This document shows positions 1-5,362 of a DNA stretch of 6,140 bases, in pieces (the first letter of the stretch is position 1; the number at the start of each line of letters is the position of its first letter). Below the pieces are notes generated by a model that worked only from the letters and a program-made list of their open reading frames with translations, made no database searches and had not been told where the DNA came from. The stretch is from Gammaproteobacteria bacterium. GTDB taxonomy: Bacteria; Pseudomonadota; Gammaproteobacteria; Pseudomonadales; Pseudomonadaceae. Both the position numbers and the translations under genes were made by a program. The DNA lies in contig JAAZCO010000405.1 of assembly GCA_012513235.1 (NCBI GenBank), positions 1 to 6,140 of the forward strand, given 5' to 3'.

Positions 1-150
1 CGTAAGGGTATTACCTTCAATAGCATTGCTGTGGTACGTCCAGTTTAGGACTAGGTTTTCGTGTAGATTTAGCATTACTTCAGATGGCAAAGGACGCTGA
101 GCGTCTAGCTTCGTTTTTAATGCATCTAACAAACCGAAAAGCTTTTCCAT
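1..150 (-). CDS. Fic family protein, N-terminal part (cut by window edge)
   Basis: Only the first 50 residues are in the window; the gene continues past position 1. The visible end, WTYHSNAIEGNTLT (residues 37-50), is the conserved N-terminal segment of Fic-domain proteins. It contains S41-N-A-I-E45-G46, which fits the (S/T)xxxE(G/N) inhibitory-helix motif of class II Fic enzymes; in that class the Glu blocks ATP binding and restrains AMP transfer to target proteins. The catalytic HPFxxGNGR motif would lie outside the window, so activity cannot be judged. The ATG at 150-148 lies 3 bp after the stop of the upstream antitoxin gene. Its Shine-Dalgarno-like AAGGA sits inside the end of that gene, so the two are probably translationally coupled in one leftward operon. 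The likely role is a cytoplasmic AMPylating toxin or regulator. The family call is firm; toxin function is inferred from the neighbour. Confidence 0.88.
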   Translation of the reverse strand, partial: MEKLFGLLDALKTKLDAQRPLPSEVMLNLHENLVLNWTYHSNAIEGNTLT

Positions 151-153
151 GAC

Positions 154-369
154 CTATTCCTTGTGAGGCTTACTTGGGCTGCTTTCGACAGCACGAGCTT
201 CCAGCAGCTCTTGCTCCGACAGGTAAAGGTTTTCTAACTCTGTAATCTGATCGCTAATCGCTTTACGCATGTAATATGTTTTGCTGCGCCCAGTTGCATC
301 TGCAAGCTTGTTTACACGCTCAACAAGCTCTATGGGCAGCCGTAGCGATACATTCGTTAGTGTGGACAT
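154..369 (-). CDS. Ribbon-helix-helix (CopG/RelB-like) antitoxin-type repressor
   Basis: This is a 71-residue protein. The N-terminal strand (about residues 4-10, TNVSLRL) is followed by helix A (12-24, IELVERVNKLADA) and by the turn and helix B (27-45, GRSKTYYMRKAI), the arrangement of the ribbon-helix-helix fold. RHH dimers bind palindromic DNA through the paired N-terminal strands. The acidic C-terminal tail (46-71, several Glu) is typical of the flexible part of an antitoxin that wraps its toxin. It precedes the Fic gene by 3 bp, so the likely role is antitoxin and autorepressor of the pair. A 20-bp palindrome in its own promoter is a good operator candidate. The ATG at 369-367 is the only start giving a full RHH strand; AGTAGG lies upstream. 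The fold call is strong; that it neutralises this Fic protein is inferred from gene order. Confidence 0.85.
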   Translation of the reverse strand: MSTLTNVSLRLPIELVERVNKLADATGRSKTYYMRKAISDQITELENLYLSEQELLEARAVESSPSKPHKE

Positions 370-384
370 TCTGCTACCTACTGC

Positions 385-412
385 ATTGTAATACTTGTAT
401 TACAACTGTACA
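385..412 (-). promoter_or_regulatory. Promoter and palindromic operator of the RHH-Fic operon
   Basis: On the minus strand TGTACA (412-407, 4/6 to -35) and TACAAT (390-385, 5/6 to -10) are 16 bp apart. Between them, and overlapping the -10, is a near-perfect palindrome at 386-405: TTGTAATAC and GTATTACAA around a 2-bp centre. A dimer bound there would block RNA polymerase, which fits autoregulation by the RHH protein starting 16 bp downstream. The palindrome is directly visible; promoter and operator functions are inferred. Confidence 0.7.
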
Positions 413-761
413 TTAATGCAAGCTTCATCCCTACATTCTTTTATTATTTTGACTTGATTTTACTTAATCAAAAAGCTAAAGTCTGTGTTCATTGCTCAAT
501 ATGAGCATAAATGTGGTAGCTGGCCACTATAAATGAAACAGTATTAATCCACTGCAAAGTTGTGCAGTTATACCGAAAGCGGATACTGTTCGCCTAGGAC
601 AAAGAAATAAGTCATCCAAGTTTATCTTTTAAAGAATAAAAGTGGCTGGCAACCAAAAATTCTTGTCGTCTACTGTTCTACATTCACGCCAATATATCAA
701 TGAAGCTATCTGCATATTTGTATGTAGAAACGCTTGTCGAAGCAGCTCAGCTCTGAGCGTA

Positions 762-783
762 GTATCAGCTTTCCTGCTGATAC
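762..783. repeat. Perfect 8-bp inverted repeat (hairpin)
   Basis: GTATCAGC (762-769) and GCTGATAC (776-783) are exact reverse complements around the 6-nt loop TTTCCT. A second small palindrome (745-758) lies just upstream. No T-run follows on either strand, so this is not an obvious intrinsic terminator. It could be a protein-binding site or an RNA stem. Confidence 0.6.
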
Positions 784-1015
784 ATAAAATATTCTGCTAT
801 CAAACACCGGCTTACTAGGCTTTTGTTTTGCGTTTTTTTATGCGCAGACAAAGCTAACGCGCGGTGGTTTAGGCTTTCGATTCAGACCTCTAACCCGTTA
901 TTTTTGCATCATTTTTTTTTACGATGCGCGGACCACGAACTTTATCGAAGCTTAGTTGAGCAGATTTAAGCAGCCCATCAACAAGACGCTCTTACACAGA
1001 GACGGTTTGGTTAGG

Positions 1016-1144
1016 TGGCCTACGGCCAAGGCTCGATGCGGCATTGGTTCCAATACAGAGTGCGTGAAAACGCATGAAATCACTAAATTAGCGCGTACGA
1101 GGCTGCTTGTGTACTAGAGACACAATGCATGTGAAGGCGTCACA
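1016..1144. ncRNA. Cluster of five adjacent stem-loops: candidate structured RNA or ssDNA structure
   Basis: Five short inverted repeats follow one another in about 130 bp: TGGCC/GGCCA (1016-1028), ATTGG/CCAAT (1043-1054), TGCGT/ACGCA closing a GAAA tetraloop (1061-1074), TTGTGT/ACACAA (1107-1125), and TGTGA/TCACA (1130-1144). No reading frame covers them. The GAAA loop has the GNRA form common in structured RNA. Each arm is only 5-6 bp, so chance formation is possible for any one; the spacing of the set is what stands out. No known RNA family was recognised, and strand and boundaries are unknown. Confidence 0.25.
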
Positions 1145-1224
1145 CCTCCAGTTAATTTTAAGTGATATAGACATGAGCTGCGGTAGCTGCACGTTGCGTA
1201 TGACGATTGAACATGCGCGTTAAC

Positions 1225-1267
1225 ACTCACCAAATCTATTACGCCCACCGCACAGACTCACAAATCT
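1225..1267 (+). repeat. Pair of ACTCAC(C)AAATCT direct repeats, candidate integrase arm sites
   Basis: ACTCACCAAATCT (1225-1237) and ACTCACAAATCT (1256-1267) are the same motif with one extra C in the first, starting 31 bp apart, close to three helical turns. Short direct repeats upstream of a tyrosine integrase gene are typical of arm-type binding sites. Function is inferred from position only. Confidence 0.3.
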
Positions 1268-1285
1268 CACTGCACAGCAGTGAGA
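1265..1285. repeat. Perfect 9-bp inverted repeat with 3-nt loop
   Basis: TCTCACTGC (1265-1273) and GCAGTGAGA (1277-1285) pair exactly around ACA. The first arm overlaps the end of the second ACTCAC repeat. There is no T-run after it, so a terminator is unlikely; a binding site for a dimer or an RNA/ssDNA hairpin is more likely. Confidence 0.6.
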
Positions 1286-1338
1286 CTCTACTGATTAGCA
1301 GGTTTGTTTCACCTCAACATTCCTGCTGCCTTAGGTGT

Positions 1339-1366
1339 ATTTATCTGTTAGCCAAAACAGATAAAT
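1339..1366. repeat. Perfect 11-bp inverted repeat (hairpin)
   Basis: ATTTATCTGTT (1339-1349) and AACAGATAAAT (1356-1366) are exact reverse complements around a 6-nt loop (AGCCAA). The stem is AT-rich at its base. It lies about 220 bp upstream of the integrase start and could be an operator, a recombinase core-like site or a weak terminator for transcription from either side. Confidence 0.6.
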
Positions 1367-1419
1367 TATAATCAGGGAAAGCTCGCCAAAGCATTCGCCA
1401 TCCTAAAGCACTGACCTCA

Positions 1420-1460
1420 AGTGTCATTTTTGCATATCAAAATGATTGATGAATGACACT
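1420..1460. repeat. Nested inverted repeats with two competing foldings
   Basis: The outer arms AGTGTCATT (1420-1428) and AATGACACT (1452-1460) pair perfectly. The inner arms TCATTTT (1424-1430) and AAAATGA (1439-1445) also pair perfectly and share bases with the left outer arm, so the two stems exclude each other. This is the geometry of a switchable leader or of overlapping binding half-sites. It lies about 130 bp before the integrase gene. Regulation is inference. Confidence 0.5.
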
Positions 1461-1588
1461 CATAGAACAGCATATTCATGCTGAACCTGAATCGATAAAG
1501 CGGGCTTACAGCATAGTCTATAGGTCCGTTTTACTCCATCTTTCCATCCGTCCACACTTACCTAAACTTTTGTTCCTTCGGTACTTTT

Positions 1589-2521
1589 ATGTCTAAAAAT
1601 TTCGATTTAAAAACACGCGACATGTCTAAAGCAGCACATATATTGCTGTCAAAAGATCAACGTGAAGGTGCGATCTCGTTTTCTACTGTCGCGACAGTTC
1701 TAGAGCGTTTTGAACATTTCAAACGGTTTGCAAAAGAAAAAGGTGTTGCTCGTTTTGAGCGAGTCTCAAGCGAGCTAGTACGCAGCTATGCGCAACATCT
1801 TAAAAAGAGAAAATTTAAAAAGAGAAATCTTAGCGCTGCTTACGCAGCAAACATGTTGTCAGCAGTAAACTCAGTAATGAGTCGAGCGCACTCTCACAAT
1901 GGAACAAAGTGGATTCCGGTGACCGGGCGTGAAGTGGGTTTAGAGAGACGAAAGCGTACTCGAACAACTAAAACAGTCACGCGAGAACAAAGCTCAAAAG
2001 CTATTGAACAGCTATCACCAAGAGCAGCTGCTATAGCGAATCTTGCACGCGAACTTGGACTTAGAAGCAAAGAAGCGTCACTTATAAATGCTAAAAAAGC
2101 CCTAGCAGACGCTACTAACAATAGCTTTGTCGCAATCGAAGCTGGAACAAAAGGCGGACGATACAGAGAGGTTCCCATAACGAATCCAAAACAAATTGAA
2201 GCGTTAAGAAATGCAGCAGAAGTACAGTCTGACGACCATCACTCGCTTGTGCCGCCTGAACAAACCTGGGCGCAGTTTCGAGAAGGCGAACTACGCGACG
2301 GCAGAGAGGTATTAAAGAAGCATGGTGTGGCTGGCTATCACCAGTTGCGTACAGCTTATGCAGCAGGGCGCTACCACGAGTTAACCGGACAGCCTGCGCC
2401 AGTAAACGGCGGAAAGATTGACGATAAAGACGTTGATTTGGATTCAAGGTTGCAGATATCAAGCGAACTTGGACATGGCCGAGCAGAAGTACTGAACTCC
2501 TACGTAGGAAGCAAGAAATGA
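1589..2521 (+). CDS. Tyrosine recombinase / integrase
   Basis: This 310-residue protein carries a full tyrosine recombinase catalytic set. Arg I is R159 (GLRSKEA), the beta-hairpin Lys is K188 (GTKGGR), the HxxR box is H251 and R254 (GYHQLR), the second His is H296 (ELGHGR), and the nucleophile is Y305 (LNSY). Residues about 30-105 form the helical core-binding (SAM-like) domain, followed by a basic linker (119-127, ERRKRTRTT). The family joins and cuts DNA through a 3'-phosphotyrosine link. The sequence resembles the integrase-domain proteins of plasmids and integrative elements (Integrase_1 type) more than XerC/D; that placement is from memory. The ATG at 1589 is the first in-frame start but has no visible Shine-Dalgarno; ATG 1622 has none either. 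It overlaps the next gene by 4 nt (ATGA), so the two are probably made together. It should drive integration and excision of the element. Confidence 0.9.
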   Translation: MSKNFDLKTRDMSKAAHILLSKDQREGAISFSTVATVLERFEHFKRFAKEKGVARFERVSSELVRSYAQHLKKRKFKKRNLSAAYAANMLSAVNSVMSRAHSHNGTKWIPVTGREVGLERRKRTRTTKTVTREQSSKAIEQLSPRAAAIANLARELGLRSKEASLINAKKALADATNNSFVAIEAGTKGGRYREVPITNPKQIEALRNAAEVQSDDHHSLVPPEQTWAQFREGELRDGREVLKKHGVAGYHQLRTAYAAGRYHELTGQPAPVNGGKIDDKDVDLDSRLQISSELGHGRAEVLNSYVGSKK

Positions 2522-2799
2522 CAATTCTAAAAAATGAGGTACTGGTTCTTACGCGTAACTACGTCAGAAGTGGAGGTAAGGACAATCGCCGGCAGCAGTT
2601 AAAAAGAATGCTAGCCTTTACAAAGTTCTGTCGAGACGATGGTGCTGTAAGACTGGCCCAAATTGGACAAAAGCACGTTATGGATTACTACCGTCACAAC
2701 AAACACCTTTCTTACCCTACGATTTATAATCATTTTTTAGCGATCGCAAAACTGTTTGATTTATCGGGCAAGAAAGAGCCACCTCGTCCGTCACAGTAA
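2518..2799 (+). CDS. Stand-alone core-binding (SAM-like) domain protein, integrase partner
   Basis: A 93-residue protein whose start overlaps the integrase stop by 4 nt, with GGA about 10 nt upstream inside the integrase gene, so translational coupling is likely. Residues about 20-82 look like the N-terminal helical DNA-binding domain of tyrosine recombinases: MLAFTKFCRDDGAVRLAQIGQKHV parallels the integrase segment from FEHFKRF to SSELV, and YPTIYNHFLAIAKLF resembles the closing helix. There is no catalytic half, so it cannot cut DNA. It ends in a short polar tail (KKEPPRPSQ). It might occupy core or arm sites, help the integrase assemble, set direction, or inhibit. It could instead be the remnant of a second integrase, but its clean stop, coupled start and lack of any following catalytic sequence argue for a purposeful small protein. 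Homology to the integrase domain was judged by eye. Confidence 0.65.
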   Translation: MTILKNEVLVLTRNYVRSGGKDNRRQQLKRMLAFTKFCRDDGAVRLAQIGQKHVMDYYRHNKHLSYPTIYNHFLAIAKLFDLSGKKEPPRPSQ

Positions 2800-2835
2800 A
2801 TATGGAAGTAACTAGCTTTGTCTCAACTGTACTTA

Positions 2836-2860
2836 CTTACCCACAAATTCTGTGGATAAG
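2836..2860. promoter_or_regulatory. Facing pair of DnaA-box-like sites
   Basis: TGTGGATAA at 2851-2859 is the exact complement of the consensus DnaA box TTATCCACA. TTACCCACA at 2837-2845 on the plus strand matches with one change. They face each other over 5 bp and together form a 25-bp hairpin. It lies 37 bp after the integrase operon, so it might instead stop transcription, but no T-run follows. Binding by DnaA is inferred. Confidence 0.5.
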
Positions 2861-3018
2861 CTTGTGACTAACAGCTCAAACATAGGCAATCCATGACTTT
2901 GCACAAATGAGCATTTTTTAACCATCCACCTTTCTGGTATTAACTTAGCAACGCTACTTTTAGTATTTTACTAACGATGCCCCATGCCCTTCAGATCGTG
3001 GCCGCTTGAGTGACAAAA

Positions 3019-3048
3019 TGAGTAAATCAGTAAATGAGTAAATACTCA
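3019..3048 (+). repeat. 8-bp tandem repeat array D1 (TGAGTAAA type)
   Basis: TGAGTAAA, TCAGTAAA, TGAGTAAA, then TACTCA. The last full unit and the closing TACTCA form an inverted repeat (TGAGTA-AA-TACTCA). The same unit recurs as four perfect copies at 3668-3699, so the two arrays bracket the CATACCGATAC repeats. Confidence 0.75.
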
Positions 3049-3123
3049 CACTACAGATTTTGTTGCTTTAGTAAAAAGACTGCTGATTAAGCTATAGAAA
3101 GCCATAGCGATACATCAAATAAG

Positions 3124-3142
3124 TTATTTTATCGGAAAATAA
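3124..3142. repeat. AT-rich inverted repeat
   Basis: TTATTTT (3124-3130) and AAAATAA (3136-3142) pair around ATCGG. It begins an AT-rich stretch of roughly 95 bp that includes an 8-A run near 3178, a possible DNA-unwinding region if this is an origin. Confidence 0.45.
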
Positions 3143-3215
3143 GGTTTTCAACATATTGTTTTGCATTAGCGGTTTTTAAAAAAAATATAAGCTATTGAAT
3201 TTATTGGCTTTATTT

Positions 3216-3337
3216 CATACCGATACAAAAATACCGCTTAACGATACATCAGAATCACACTAATGGCATATCCGGTGTGTGATCGCATAGATACACCATA
3301 TTTGGGGCTTCTTCAGCAGGTGTGCGACACCATAAAG
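3216..3337 (+). repeat. Long direct repeat A, copy 1
   Basis: The first 82 bp (3216-3297) match 4958-5039 at 79 of 82 positions, and similarity continues with small gaps to about 3337. It opens with the shared element CATACCGATACAAAAA, then has ATCACAC/GTGTGAT (inverted, around 3256-3282), and ends with GGTGT-GCG-ACACC, a small perfect palindrome. It lies about 510 bp before the ParB-like gene. Confidence 0.85.
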
Positions 3338-3382
3338 TCAAGAAAGACACTTCGTATGCCATTGATTTAATTGGTTTAATTC

Positions 3383-3408
3383 CATACCGATACAAAAACA
3401 CCGTTGAT
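3383..3408 (+). repeat. CATACCGATACAAAAA element, copy B2
   Basis: Shares CATACCGATACAAAAA plus ACCG with the start of repeat A, and continues CGTTGAT. About 20 bp upstream also resemble the sequence before repeat A copy 1 (TTGATTTAATTGG against TTGAATTTATTGG), so the repeated unit is longer than the core here. Confidence 0.75.
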
Positions 3409-3527
3409 TTGACCGGTATTTAGTGGCAGGCAGTCTTTTAGCTGTTTTTAGACAGAAATACGCCTAAAAAGAGATGTTTGCTGCATTGAACACCTGTTTG
3501 CTTTGTTATATGGGTGGGAAAACCTCC

Positions 3528-3552
3528 CATACCGATACAAAAAAACCGTTGA
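3528..3552 (+). repeat. CATACCGATACAAAAA element, copy B3
   Basis: The core is intact; the base after the A-run is A instead of C or T, then ACCGTTGA. It lies 42 bp (about four helical turns) before copy B4 and in the same direction. Confidence 0.75.
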
Positions 3553-3569
3553 AATCTGCTCAAACCATC

Positions 3570-3595
3570 CATACCGATACAAAAACACCGTTGAT
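3570..3595 (+). repeat. CATACCGATACAAAAA element, copy B4
   Basis: Identical to B2 over 26 bp, through ACCGTTGAT. All five copies in the window (including the starts of both A repeats) point the same way, as iterons or partition-site repeats usually do. Confidence 0.75.
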
Positions 3596-3667
3596 TGCTA
3601 TCTAAAATGTCATATCTGTACAGAGACATAGTTTTGCTTATTCTCTTTTCATCTTTTAAGCCCTAAA

Positions 3668-3699
3668 TGAGTAAATGAGTAAATGAGTAAATGAGTAAA
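3668..3699 (+). repeat. 8-bp tandem repeat array D2: four perfect TGAGTAAA units
   Basis: Four uninterrupted identical 8-bp units, 150 bp before the ParB-like gene. Perfect short tandem repeats tend to change copy number by slippage, so this may be a variable-number locus. It may also be a set of short binding sites; each unit is too short for a typical 17-22 bp plasmid iteron. Confidence 0.85.
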
Positions 3700-3848
3700 C
3701 CTGGCAGGTTAAGCAATTAACTCCAATATTTCTAGCTCTAACATCCGAAAGAGACAATAGCCAAAAGTGGTTTTATCTTTAGCTGACAAATGTAAGAGCG
3801 TTTGCGACTATATCAACACAAAAGACATGATCCAAAGCAGGGAAGAAC

Positions 3849-4598
3849 ATGAGCAATGAGAGTCTAGAAACCTTTAAAAAGGGCTATATGAAGCAGTTTG
3901 GGCTGAGAAATGAGCAGGAATACCTTGATATGCTTGCTTTAATAGAACGCCAAGCAATGCTGAATGATAGTGAAACTATGAGGCAAGTTTATGCCATGCA
4001 CATTGAATCAATTGCACGTAACCCTGATTTTACACGGCTAAGCTTCTCAATAAGTTTTTCTTTCGGTGCTCCAATCGTAAAGGATGCAGAGGGTATCCAG
4101 TACTATGGAAGAGAACATATTGTAGCGAGTAGTTATACCGAGAGCATACCAATTAAGTATGCAGTTGCAGAAATTGATAATGTTTTTTCTGGAAAAAATA
4201 TTGACGGAATTCGCAGCTATGGATATTGGGGTAGCAAGACTGAAACATTAACAACTGTAATTGGAGAAAGTCGCATTACTGGCCTAAAAGAAGCCTTTAG
4301 ACGTAAAAATGCTGGCGGTTACAGAAGTGAGTTGTCTAATGATCACCATATGACCGGTATACCTTCAGAAGTGATAGATGCAATGAACAAACCAGTTCTT
4401 ATACGAGTAGTTAAACCAAACCTAATACCTGCGGATGTCATAGACAATTACAGAGAAGAAAAGACAAAAGAGATGATTTGTAGTCCCAGGCAATGGGCAG
4501 AAGAGCAGCGTATGTTTGATCATTATAAAAGTACAGAAAAAAAATCAGGCGATTTTCTCCGTAAATTCGGAAAAATTTTACAAGGGGATAAATATTAA
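3849..4598 (+). CDS. Probable DdrB/ParB-like domain protein, function unknown
   Basis: A 249-residue cytoplasmic protein with no signal or membrane segment. Residues about 98-222 follow the order seen in DdrB-like ParB-superfamily domains of plasmid and integrative-element proteins: IKYAVAEIDNVFSG (102-115, like the opening YxxVE strand), VIGESRITGLKEAF (137-150, where the family has a GNGR-type turn; here GESR), Y158 with GIPSEVIDAMNKPVLIRVV (170-188, like IxxMxxPVLVR), and MICSPRQWAEEQ (209-220, like MSPxExA). The N-terminal 60 residues are helical and polar. The match is partial and made by eye; other small ParB/Srx-fold families are possible. Start: ATG 3849, with AGGGA 5 nt upstream. It stands alone between repeat arrays, and the two 122-bp A repeats flank it, so a role at these repeats (replication, partition or copy control) is an attractive but untested inference. 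No clear promoter was found; CTGACA at 3783-3788 is a weak -35 candidate. Confidence 0.5.
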   Translation: MSNESLETFKKGYMKQFGLRNEQEYLDMLALIERQAMLNDSETMRQVYAMHIESIARNPDFTRLSFSISFSFGAPIVKDAEGIQYYGREHIVASSYTESIPIKYAVAEIDNVFSGKNIDGIRSYGYWGSKTETLTTVIGESRITGLKEAFRRKNAGGYRSELSNDHHMTGIPSEVIDAMNKPVLIRVVKPNLIPADVIDNYREEKTKEMICSPRQWAEEQRMFDHYKSTEKKSGDFLRKFGKILQGDKY

Positions 4599-4624
4599 CA
4601 ATTATGACCTAAAAAGCTTTAGAT

Positions 4625-4667
4625 CATAGAATAATCGTGGTTTTGTTAGGGTATACACGATTCTATG
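4625..4667 (+). terminator. Bulged hairpin after the ParB-like gene, possible weak terminator
   Basis: CATAGAAT (4625-4632) with ATCGTG just beyond it pairs with CACGATTCTATG (4656-4667), giving a 12-bp stem with a 3-nt bulge and a 16-nt loop. GGTTTTATTGG follows, only a short T-tract, so it would be a weak intrinsic terminator. It lies 27 bp after the stop codon, the right place for one. Confidence 0.4.
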
Positions 4668-4957
4668 TGTGGTTTTATTGGGCACTTCAACTTTGCCAGG
4701 TGTGGAAAAAGTAGCTTATAACTAGGCATTAATACCTCTTAACCCTGCCTAAAATCATCGGATGCGGCCATAAGCATACAAATCACCCATGGAAATCATG
4801 TTTCCTATGAGCTCTGCTCTGCGCATCTCTATCAGCGGCCAGTTCTTCATTTTCACCACTAACAATCAAGAGATAAATCCTGTATCAGCTAGTCATACTG
4901 GAAATTTGTCTAGCGATGTGAAGTGCAAAATATCACTCAGCTGAACCCCAGAGCAGC
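4668..4957. other. Gene-free stretch, nothing recognised
   Basis: I see no gene, repeat of the window's families, or strong hairpin here. Only a small GGAAA/TTTCC inverted repeat near 4791-4806 was noted. Confidence 0.5.
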
Positions 4958-5081
4958 CATACCGATACAAAAATACCGCTTAACGATACATCGGAATCGC
5001 ACTTATGGCATATCCGGTGTGTGATCGCATAGATACACCCTTTATTTGAGGGATCTTCAACAGACGTGCGACACTACAAAG
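4958..5081 (+). repeat. Long direct repeat A, copy 2
   Basis: Matches copy 1 (3216-3337) in the same direction, 1742 bp away: three substitutions in the first 82 bp, then a more diverged part ending CGTGCGACACTACAAAG. One change in the left arm of its inner inverted repeat (ATCGCAC) still allows a G-T pair with GTGTGAT, so that structure may be kept. Homologous exchange between the copies would remove the ParB-like gene as a circle. Confidence 0.85.
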
Positions 5082-5362
5082 CGAGCAAAACATTCTCATG
5101 TTTACTTTTTTGTTGGCGCCCATACCCGTACATCTGGTCTTGATACCCGTACATCTAGTCTTTTTCATACGGCACAGCCAATTTATAAGCCCTAGATGCG
5201 CGTAAAAGCCCCCTACTCCCCCACCAACTATGCAGCAAACCTCTAACATTAATACGCATAAATGCCACCCCCTACGACTTACAAAGTACTTTAAAAAAGG
5301 GTTAAATACACTATCCTTGCTGAAGCTCTTTATATAAGCAGCTTTGCTTGTAAAAAAGTCTA
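5082..5362. other. Gene-free region before the CRISPR-like unit, possible leader
   Basis: No gene is supported; the 142-codon minus-strand frame over 4980-5408 is made of repeat A and the CRISPR-like unit. A C-rich patch (about 5206-5224) is followed by an AT-rich segment (5281-5362) that could serve as leader. TATAAG at 5333-5338 is a 5/6 -10 candidate placed 25 bp before the first repeat, but no good -35 is seen. Confidence 0.4.
5122..5163 (+). repeat. 21-bp tandem direct repeat, two copies
   Basis: ATACCCGTACATCTGGTCTT (5122-5141) recurs 21 bp on with A for G. The opening ATACCCGTACA resembles ATACCGATACA of the CATACCGATACAAAAA family, so it may be a diverged relative. A period of two helical turns puts both copies on the same DNA face. 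Confidence 0.8.

Larger units (their letters stand above)
413..1588. other. Long gene-free region rich in short hairpins
   Basis: No convincing reading frame is seen here. The stretch contains many separate inverted repeats, for example TGCTCA/TGAGCA (493-507), TTGATT/AATCAA (454-471), ACTGCA/TGCAGT (551-568), GCTCAG/CTGAGC (745-758), and GCATC/GATGC (906-927) around a 9-T run. Larger ones are listed separately. It lies between the divergent antitoxin promoter and the integrase start, where an integrase attachment site with its arm sites is often found. No attachment core could be identified without a second copy to compare. Confidence 0.6.
2800..3848. other. Gene-free, repeat-dense region with origin-like features
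   Basis: About 1 kb with no credible gene. In order it contains facing DnaA-box-like sites (2837-2859), an 8-bp repeat array (3019-3048), an AT-rich stretch (3121-3215), four copies of a CATACCGATACAAAAA element, and a second 8-bp array (3668-3699). DnaA boxes, AT-rich DNA and repeats together are what replication origins of plasmids contain, but no recognised Rep protein is visible. The 63-codon minus-strand frame at 3438-3629 is built from the repeats and is not taken as a gene. Confidence 0.5.

Noticed and set aside
880..1030. Integron attC site (CTCTAAC near 884, GTTAGGT near 1010)
   Set aside because: The left motif does not match RYYYAAC, and the segment between does not fold into the paired R'/R'' and L'/L'' boxes. 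No cassette gene is adjacent.
1894..2462. Two minus-strand frames (1894-2178 and 2115-2462)
   Set aside because: Both lie inside the integrase gene, which has all catalytic residues; they have low-complexity, non-protein-like composition and no ribosome-binding site.
3438..3629. Minus-strand 63-codon frame with repeated CFCIGM
   Set aside because: The repeated peptide simply results from reading copies B3 and B4 of the CATACCGATAC repeat in the same frame. No family or start signal supports it.
4032..4042. 11-nt match between the CRISPR spacer (ACACGGCTAAG) and the ParB-like gene
   Set aside because: An 11-nt match is near chance for a 6-kb window, it is not in the 5' seed of the spacer, and the flanking bases do not match. 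Self-targeting is not supported.
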